A DNA stretch of 64,000 bases. Source: Gari tellinella. Taxonomy: Eukaryota > Mollusca > Bivalvia > Cardiida > Psammobiidae. Below the pieces are notes generated by a model that was not told where the DNA came from, made no database searches, and saw nothing but the letters and a program-made list of their open reading frames with translations. The stretch covers positions 87,377,038-87,441,037 of the forward strand of contig OV277856.1 in NCBI GenBank assembly GCA_922989275.2, given 5' to 3'. The position numbers were made by a program, and so were the translations under genes. Numbering within the stretch: the stretch's first letter is position 1; every line of letters begins with the position of its first letter. Below are positions 57,518-64,000 of this stretch, in pieces.

Positions 57518-57768
57518 TTAACCCTTTCCCCAATAGAAGCGCCTTTTAGCGCATTTAATTTATTCATCCGCTGAAGAAAATAGTTTCAATTTAATCAGTT
57601 ATGAATATATATTATAGGGAATATTTTCTATATTCTAGCACATGATAGCTTAAAGCAGGCTGAAAGTAAAGCAGAATGCGCCTTGGGGCGCATTCTGCTT
57701 TACTTTCAACCTGCTTTAAGAAGTCACCTATCTTCAATACTAGAAATAGTCTATCAGGTAAAGGGTTA
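57518..57768 (+). mobile_element. Family B MITE nested in the MULE
   Basis: TTAACCCTTTCCCCAATAGA ... CAGGTAAAGGGTTA. Hairpin at 57650-57720 with GCGCCTTGGGGCGC centre. Its arms match those of 20874-21125 (AATAGAAGCGCCTTTTAGCG), the same subfamily. Confidence 0.85.
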
Positions 57769-57837
57769 TGATTTTAATGAAAAGTAACGATGTGTCGCTT
57801 TTTTTATTCCTACATACTACTTAGTCGGGAGCATATT

Positions 57838-57842
57838 GTTTT

Positions 57843-57873
<31 letters not shown>

Positions 57874-57892
57874 TGGTCTGTTTGTTTGTAGG
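57838..57892 (+). repeat. (TCTG)n microsatellite
   Basis: About twelve TCTG or TTTG units, including TCTGTCTGTCTGTCTG, inside the smaller MULE. Confidence 0.9.
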
Positions 57893-58053
57893 GATGTCCG
57901 TCTGTCCACAACTAAATACTAAATACTAATACTAAAGTTGTTCCTTCTTGTTTTAACTCACCTGGTCTTCTCCATGGGCGCCGCCATAATTCGATTGTGC
58001 CTGACCTAATAACCGAAGTTATATTAGGCAGGGAACCAGACTAGGTTTCATTG

Positions 58054-58888
58054 TAGATACACGATGGGTGATCTAAGGAACTTACACAATGTGTCCGTAC
58101 AACATCAAGTTCGGTGTGAAATAGCACTCATGATACACATGGCATGGCAATTCATTAGATTCGGTACTGGTGGCAATTGTTCTCATAAACATACACTAAG
58201 CTTGAATAGGTTAAAGGTTTCTTACACTTTTCCTTTTTGTGTGTCCTGCATATAATAACTACTTGTTGTGAGAGCTCTTTAGATAGAGTTTTTAATTTAT
58301 TTATAAATAGGGCCAGAGGTCCGACAGTACTCTCTGTTAAATTGTTGGTGGACAACTAGACCAAATTATCTTGTAAAAGGGTGTTATTCCTTTTTATAGA
58401 GGACTGTGACCTCCAAGATATGGGAGTTTTCAGAGGTAAAATGGTTTCAAGTCTAGTTATCAGATGGCCTGATATGCCATTGTAACAGTAACAGTTGTAT
58501 TTTCAAACGCACATCCAATATATAAACAACACTCATGGTGACATCTGTATTTTATTTAATTGGGAACAATTCTGTTCATGACAATAATGAACAAAGTAAC
58601 TATAGACTCTTTTAGTTCGTTATGTTGTATTTTGTGCAGTTACTGTGAAGATATACGTTTTTCTCATTAACAGTTTTGGCTTCGATGAAAAAAATCTGAG
58701 ATATCTTTTTATCGATGAAAAATGACTAATTCACAAAGTTACTTATTTACTGCAATATTGTTATATATACCTAGTTTATCTATTTAGGTGAAACAACACT
58801 GGAAAAAAACTTATTCAATAGATGGCGTTGTTACATAAATGCGCTTCTTCATTAAATACACTTACTGATATAGAACATGAATATGAGC
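58054..58888. other. No gene seen
   Basis: Two frames (63 and 66 codons) overlap on opposite strands; nothing recognisable. Confidence 0.4.
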
Positions 58889-59125
58889 TTAACCCATTTT
58901 CCCATACATACGCCTTTTTACACCCTTAATTAATTCCTCTACTGAAGAAAATAGTCCCAAATAAAAAGTAAAATAACTATTTTCTATATTCAAGCAGATA
59001 ATAGCTTAAAGCAGACTGAAAGTAAAGCATAATGCGCCTTAATGCGCATTCTGCTTTACTTTCAACCTGCTTTAAGTGGCCACCTGTCTTCAAAACTGGA
59101 AACAGGCTTTGGGGTAATGGGTTAA
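58889..59125 (+). mobile_element. Family B MITE
   Basis: TTAACCCATTTTCCCATACA ... GGGGTAATGGGTTAA. The hairpin at 59005-59075 has AAAGCAGACTGAAAGTAAAG with a few arm mismatches (CATAATGCGCC against GGCGCATTCTG region). Confidence 0.82.
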
Positions 59126-60365
59126 GTATATTAACAGTTTCTATAGTTTGTTTCTGTTTTATTCCTTTTATGGTATACCTTCGATAAAGTTTCAAAGTAG
59201 TAGTACTTAAAAATTAGTTAAGACTTAACAAATTGCCCGATTAACCTATTTCTACTTTCAAGACAGCTTACCACATTTTATATTCGAAACAACGATTGTG
59301 AAATATGTAACACGTACATCTTTATAAAGTTTGCATTTCTTTGTTATAGTATATATCCTAAAATATTTCGATAGCACATTACGAGTGTAAGATGTGAAAC
59401 AATATACATATACATCTTGAATAACTGTCTAGCTACTTTGTCTACTTTTAACTTTAAACTATGTGTCTACTCATTTTAGGTAAAATACCATAGCAAGCTC
59501 TTTCTGCAGATCCGTAAGTGGAACACTACACTCTAAACGGATAAAGATACCATCATTCAATTTATCAAGAAAAGCTATTAACCTGATTCTGCCAAACTCG
59601 AGATAAGGAAAGAGTTTGGAGACATGTTGAAATATAATGCCTAGAATGCAATTTTAAATCATTTTAGTTCTTACCATAGTGTATGCGTAATTGGATCCTC
59701 TTATACTTCAACTGCCTATATTTAGTTGAAATGGATTATAAAAAGCTTATGCTGTGACTCTATGTATGAATATGTCAATGTATATAGAAAGAGCGATACC
59801 GGCGTCGCTGTATTAGATTATAATGCTTTCTCTATTAAACTGTAAGAACTATATGCCATATTTATCTGCATGTTTCTGTCAACAAAATTGTAAGAATATA
59901 CGTGTTTACCAAATGTCTGGTAAAATCGCGCCTAAGCGTCAAACGGTTTATGTACATATTGAATGCCGTGTGATTCGTCGTCTTTTTTAGACCAGGCATT
60001 GTTTAATTTAATCCCAAGGTAGCCCAATGCATGGTAGCATTTATCTCACCCATCCCAGAAAAATCAAATTCTCTGTTCAGTAGTCAATTTATACTTAAAA
60101 AACAAATCAATTGAAGATTGTTATTGCAATACATTACACAAAAAGGGCATTGTATACCCTGCTCAGAAAGATCCATGATAAGCTGTCTGTTTCTGTACTC
60201 TTTGCATAGGACAAATATATTCTAAACAGCAATACGTTTATCATTACCCTATTACCGACATGTTACTTTACTCCTAAATATAACCTGTCTTTTGTTTTCT
60301 TTGTCCATATTTATATCGAAATGAACAGCCATTCTAGTACTCAACTACTTATGCTTGTGACAGCT
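59126..60365. other. No gene seen, 1.2 kb
   Basis: AT-rich unassigned sequence; a weak family A half piece near 59938-59985. Confidence 0.4.
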
Positions 60366-60437
60366 GTCCGATCACCTCAATTGAGAGGGCGTTGACCTTG
60401 TATTCCAAGGATTGCCGGTTAGAGTCCGACATCGGTC
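60366..60437 (+). pseudogene. tRNA-Thr(TGT)-like sequence, possible SINE head
   Basis: Acceptor GTCCGAT against ATCGGTC (six of seven pairs), D stem CCTC/GAGG, anticodon loop CTTGTAT with anticodon TGT, T arm GCCGG-TTAGAGT-CCGAC (four of five pairs). The T loop has TTAG in place of TTCG and the D loop is short, which argues against a working tRNA. Confidence 0.55.
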
Positions 60438-60535
60438 TAAAATGTTTCTAGTCAATATGTCAAAATAATTTCTGAGTGTGTTGCTTGCGAAATAAAATAG
60501 TTTCTTAGTATATAGTGTTGGTTTGTTCCGATATT

Positions 60536-60700
60536 ACTTTTAGATTGGAACATTCTAAAAGTGAAAATGGGTTAATTATCATTATTTCCATAACCGTACA
60601 TAAGCGACGTTCAGCTAGGGACACCAATAGCTGTATTTACCCTGCCTAAAATGTACCAGTAAAGTTAGCGTGCTGCTCAAGAATCATGCTTATTTCAGGT
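60536..60700 (+). repeat. Dispersed repeat, copy 2
   Basis: TTTTAGATTGGAACATTCTA, CAATAGCTGTATTTACC and TACCAGTAAAGTTAGCG match 31395-31745 but without the family E piece. It starts about 100 nt after the tRNA-like sequence, so the two might form one SINE-like unit, although the 31-kb copy shows no tRNA part. Confidence 0.5.
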
Positions 60701-61398
60701 CCAAAAGTAGAATAAAACGAAATGTTAACACATGGAATATTAAAGTAAACCCCATCAAATGAAAGAAAATTGTAAAAATCATGCAATAAGGCAAATGGAT
60801 GTGAATAAATTGTATAAATATAATTTGGATATATATTGGATTTGAGGTGTACAAAAGTATTTGGTCCAAATCACAGGTAATGGATCAAGAGCCCGCTCTT
60901 CAGTTGGTACACTGTTTCTAGGGCACGAAGTTTCATGGTGTACTACACTCAATGCCACAGCAAACACAACACTTATATAATAAAATTTGAGTGTTCGGCG
61001 ACGGAATGCGTTCAAACCCAAAACACATATACCTCAAATCATCATACACACATAATTGATTTTTTTTTTTAATCGATTAACAAATATATGTAAACATAAC
61101 AAATAAATTTACCACAGATTAAGTAAAATTGACAAAATCAGGTAATTCTAATTTGAACAATTTCAAATGTCAACAACACATCCGTAATCACAAGCGTCGC
61201 TGCGTAAATCATCTGTCACATTTACATAGCACAATTCTATCTATAACCTGGTGTGACCACCTCTGGTTCCTATGACCTGCATACAGCTCTGCACCACGCT
61301 CACTGTCTCTCATCATTCTTACTTTTTTCTTTTGAATCTTCTATTTATTCCAGAAATGGGTAGATACAATTTGAACATAATTGTGATTATAGCATATT
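60701..61398 (+). other. Flank or 5' region of the L1-like element; no ORF1 seen
   Basis: Contains a T10 run near 61061-61070 and AT-rich sequence. No nucleic-acid-binding ORF1 of the kind that usually precedes L1/Tx1 ORF2 is readable here. Where the element starts was not determined. Confidence 0.4.
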
Positions 61399-64000
61399 AT
61401 GGCGACTGAAATATGTTCATATAATGTCAGAGGTTTAGGGAACAAACGTAAACGAGAACACATTTTCCAGTGGCTAAAAACTCAATCATTTTCAATATGT
61501 CTTCTGCAAGAAAGCCATTCAACACCACAAGTAACTTCAGACTGGACAAATCTTTGGGGAGGGGAATGTTTTTTTAGCGGGAATAGTTCAAACAGCGAAG
61601 GTGTTGCAATTTTAATAAATCCAAAATGCCCTTATAAAATAAACAAATATCAGGACTTAATACAAGGCAGACTCCAAATGATAGATGTCGAATTACACGG
61701 AAAACAGCTAACAATTATTAATATATACGGCCCCAATAAAGATGACATAAACGTTTTAAAAAAACTAGAACAATTCTTAGAAAACAACGAACAAAACAAT
61801 TTTTTAATAGGAGGTGACTTCAATACTGTTTTGAATATCTCTGAAGACAAAAAGAATGGTGCAAATGATACACACAAACACTCCCGTAAAACATTACATA
61901 CTATTATAAATACTTTTAACTTAATTGATATTTGGAGAACTCAGCATCCAAACAAAACTAAATTTACATGGCATTCAAACACAAAACCACCCATTTTCTG
62001 CAGATTAGACTACTTTCTAATTTCAGATAACTTACAAAATTATGTAACTAAGACTGATATTAAATCAAGTTACAAGTCGGACCACTCTTTAATTACAATA
62101 AACATTAGATTGAATGAAACACCGAAAGGACCTGGAGTCTTCAAATTAAATAATTCAATATTACTGGACACTGATTATCAGAAAACAATTCGAAATTCGA
62201 TAAAAACTATTACTGATTTGAATAAAGAATGCAATCCAAACACATTGTGGGAAATAATCAAAGGTAGTATAAGAAACGAAAGCATACAATTTTCTACACT
62301 AAAGAAAAAAAGACAAACTGAAAGGGAAAACCAAATTCACAAAACGATCGAACACTTAGAGAGTAAACTAGTTTCTTCTTTAGACACAAATGATAAACAG
62401 CGAGCATCAGATGAACTTTTAGAAGCTAAACAAGAATTAAACACTATCATAGACCATAAAATACAAGGAATAATAATTAGAGCAAAGGCAGAATCAGTCG
62501 AATTTAATGAAAAAAACTCAAAATATTTCTCAAGTTTAGAAAAGAAAAATGCCGAAAAAAAACTAATTAGTCAATTAAACGTAAATGGAAAAATCATTAA
62601 CGAACAAGACAAAATAAGAAAAGAACAGAAGCAATACTACCAAAATCTTTATAAAGAAAGACCTTGTCAAAATTCAACACAGCATTTTTTTCATGAAAAT
62701 ATAAAAAAACTCAATCAAGAAGACAAACAGAAGTGTAATGGTAATTTGACTGAATACGAATGTAAACAAGCACTGTTTTATATGAAAAATGGAAAAAGCC
62801 CAGGTTCAGATGGCATAACAACAGAATTTTATAAAATATTTTGGAAAGATATAAGCAAATACCTTCTTCACTCTTTAAATTACTCCTATGTAAACGGTCA
62901 ATTAACAGAACTTCAAACTCAAAGTTTAATCACACTTCTTCCGAAACCAGGAAAGGATTCAGTATTTTTAGAAAACTGGCGCCCAATAAGTCTTTTAAAC
63001 ACAGATTACAAAATAGCAACAAAAGCAATTGCAAATAGATTAAAAACAGTTCTCGATTCGATAATAGGCTCAGATCAAACAGGTTTTGTTAAGGGTAGAT
63101 ATATAGGAGAAAATATAAGAATTCTTTGTGAAACACTTGAATATGTCGATGAACATAATTTACCCTCTATCTTCTTTTTTGCAGATTTCGAAAAAGCATT
63201 TGACAGCTTGAACCACACATATATGTTTCAAGTTTTAAAACATTTAAATTTTGGTGATTCATTCATAAGTTGGGTAAAATTATTTTACAATAATGCAAAA
63301 AGCAGTGTAATAAGCAATGGGTTCCTTACTGAATTCTTCGATATTAAAAGAGGGGTTAGACAGGGCTGTCCTTTATCACCATACCTATTTATAACATGCT
63401 TAGAACTTCTTTCTTACAGTATATCAAATAACAATGATATTAAGGGTATTAATATGTGTGGTCTAGAATTTAAGCAAACATTGTATGCAGATGATGGTAC
63501 CTTTATGACCGATGGATCGAGAAAGTCATTTGAAACACTAATAGAAATACTTGACAATTTTGCACTTATATCTGGTCTAAAACTTAATAGTAAGAAATGT
63601 AATGCTCTTCGAGCTGGAGTTCTTAAAAAAAGCCACATAAAATATTTAGAAAACAAGAACTTTAATTGGAATTCGGAAAACGCAAGTACACTCGGAATAA
63701 TATTTAGTTCAAACACAAAAAATACTATTTCAAAAAATATCGATGCAAAACTTTCAAATTTCGTAAATTGTCTAAAAAGCTGGGAACACAGAAAATTAAC
63801 CTTAATGGGCAAAATTAATGTAATTAAAACCTTTGCACTCCCAAAATTAATTTATCCATTAACAGTATTATCAAACCCATCATCGAAAACTATAACTTTT
63901 ATTAAAAGCAAACTTTTTGAATTTCTTTGGGACAAAAAAACAGACAAAATAAAGAGAGAAACGATCATCAAAACATATGAACACGGGGGGTTAAAAATGA
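61399..64000 (+). CDS. L1/Tx1-like LINE ORF2: endonuclease and reverse transcriptase, 3' end outside window
   Basis: ATG at 61399 (in-frame TAG at 61390 just upstream) opens 867 uninterrupted codons to the window edge. Residues 1-235 are an APE-type endonuclease: SYNVRGLG, the catalytic glutamate in LLQESH (E38), YGPN at 110-113, GGDFN at 138-142, RLDY at 202-205 and SDHS at 227-230. A lysine-rich linker follows (about 250-450). The RT domain has KSPGSDGI (466-473), WRPISLL (527-533), DQTGFVKGR (559-567), DFEKAFDSL (596-604), RQGCPLSP (654-661) and the catalytic YADD (696-699). The LTLMGKINVIKTFALPKLIY segment near 800 is typical of L1/Tx1-like thumbs. Members of this group usually reach about 1,200 residues, so roughly a third lies beyond the window. 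All catalytic residues I can place are present, and there are no stops or frameshifts; it could be a recent, possibly active copy. Confidence 0.93.
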   Translation, partial: MATEICSYNVRGLGNKRKREHIFQWLKTQSFSICLLQESHSTPQVTSDWTNLWGGECFFSGNSSNSEGVAILINPKCPYKINKYQDLIQGRLQMIDVELHGKQLTIINIYGPNKDDINVLKKLEQFLENNEQNNFLIGGDFNTVLNISEDKKNGANDTHKHSRKTLHTIINTFNLIDIWRTQHPNKTKFTWHSNTKPPIFCRLDYFLISDNLQNYVTKTDIKSSYKSDHSLITINIRLNETPKGPGVFKLNNSILLDTDYQKTIRNSIKTITDLNKECNPNTLWEIIKGSIRNESIQFSTLKKKRQTERENQIHKTIEHLESKLVSSLDTNDKQRASDELLEAKQELNTIIDHKIQGIIIRAKAESVEFNEKNSKYFSSLEKKNAEKKLISQLNVNGKIINEQDKIRKEQKQYYQNLYKERPCQNSTQHFFHENIKKLNQEDKQKCNGNLTEYECKQALFYMKNGKSPGSDGITTEFYKIFWKDISKYLLHSLNYSYVNGQLTELQTQSLITLLPKPGKDSVFLENWRPISLLNTDYKIATKAIANRLKTVLDSIIGSDQTGFVKGRYIGENIRILCETLEYVDEHNLPSIFFFADFEKAFDSLNHTYMFQVLKHLNFGDSFISWVKLFYNNAKSSVISNGFLTEFFDIKRGVRQGCPLSPYLFITCLELLSYSISNNNDIKGINMCGLEFKQTLYADDGTFMTDGSRKSFETLIEILDNFALISGLKLNSKKCNALRAGVLKKSHIKYLENKNFNWNSENASTLGIIFSSNTKNTISKNIDAKLSNFVNCLKSWEHRKLTLMGKINVIKTFALPKLIYPLTVLSNPSSKTITFIKSKLFEFLWDKKTDKIKRETIIKTYEHGGLKM

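Larger units (their letters stand above)
57252..58043. mobile_element. Mutator-like (MULE) non-autonomous element, 0.8 kb
   Basis: Tips TAGTCTGGTTGC and the complement of TAGTCTGGTTCCC. Inverted repeats of about 115 nt share GGTCAGGCACAA, ATGGCGGCGCCCATGGAGAA, GACCAGGTGAGTTAAAAC and AGGAACAACTTTA. These match the tips and the ATGGCGGCRCCCATG block of the 7383-10265 element, so the two are one family. A family B MITE lies inside. No transposase. Confidence 0.82.

Noticed and set aside
61650..61877. Minus-strand frames at 61650-61877 and 63414-63812
   Set aside because: Shadows of the L1/Tx1-like ORF2 on the plus strand.

Overview
The window looks like AT-rich, non-coding DNA from a metazoan nuclear genome. 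A lophotrochozoan, probably a bivalve mollusc, is my best guess. That is an inference from the mix of Penelope-like, RTE, CR1/L2-like and L1/Tx1-like retroelements, the very dense small palindromic elements and diverged AAGGTCA-type tandem repeats; no host gene confirms it. I found no convincing host protein exon, rRNA or functional tRNA. Almost every open frame over 60 codons is chance, a shadow, or part of a transposable element.

Layout. (1) 1-5022: small inverted-repeat elements (MITEs). (2) 5023-12275: a nested stack. A Penelope-like element (PLE) with inverted terminal arms is split inside its coding region by a 5.0-kb CR1/jockey-like LINE (5626-10631). That LINE carries a 2.9-kb Mutator-like DNA element (7383-10265) in its 3' part, with a 9-bp target duplication, and that element contains an inverted pair of tRNA-Glu-like sequences. 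(3) 12370-15344: a MITE, a decayed antisense RTE LINE and a composite palindromic element. (4) 15345-25760: mostly unassigned DNA with a tandem pair of LTR-like units (18146-20000), tRNA-like remnants and a second copy of the composite element. (5) 25761-61398: a carpet of MITEs, one 5'-truncated RTE insertion with an 11-bp target duplication (39325-40018), a CR1/L2-like fragment, a second smaller Mutator-like element (57252-58043) and a diverged tandem repeat. (6) 61399-64000: an unbroken 867-codon L1/Tx1-like ORF2 (endonuclease plus reverse transcriptase) that runs off the window, the only apparently intact coding sequence here.

The MITEs fall into families defined by ends and by a central hairpin. 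A: ends TTAACCC.../...GGGTTAA, hairpin around CAGACGCCGCG. B: similar TTAA ends, hairpin around AAAGCAGAATGCGCC. C: CAGTAAAACC ends with TA duplication. D: TTCGAGATATCGAAGTTCG ends. E: CAGTGGAGAATCTG ends with TA duplication but the family A hairpin. G: CCAGGGCTGC ends but the family B hairpin. F: a two-module palindromic composite. The most unusual signal is that the same hairpin sits inside elements with unrelated ends, and that the hairpin arms differ between copies in a matched way, so the palindrome is kept while its sequence drifts. Because few genes are present there is no pathway to describe; the window is a record of successive insertions, with several insertion orders readable from nesting.
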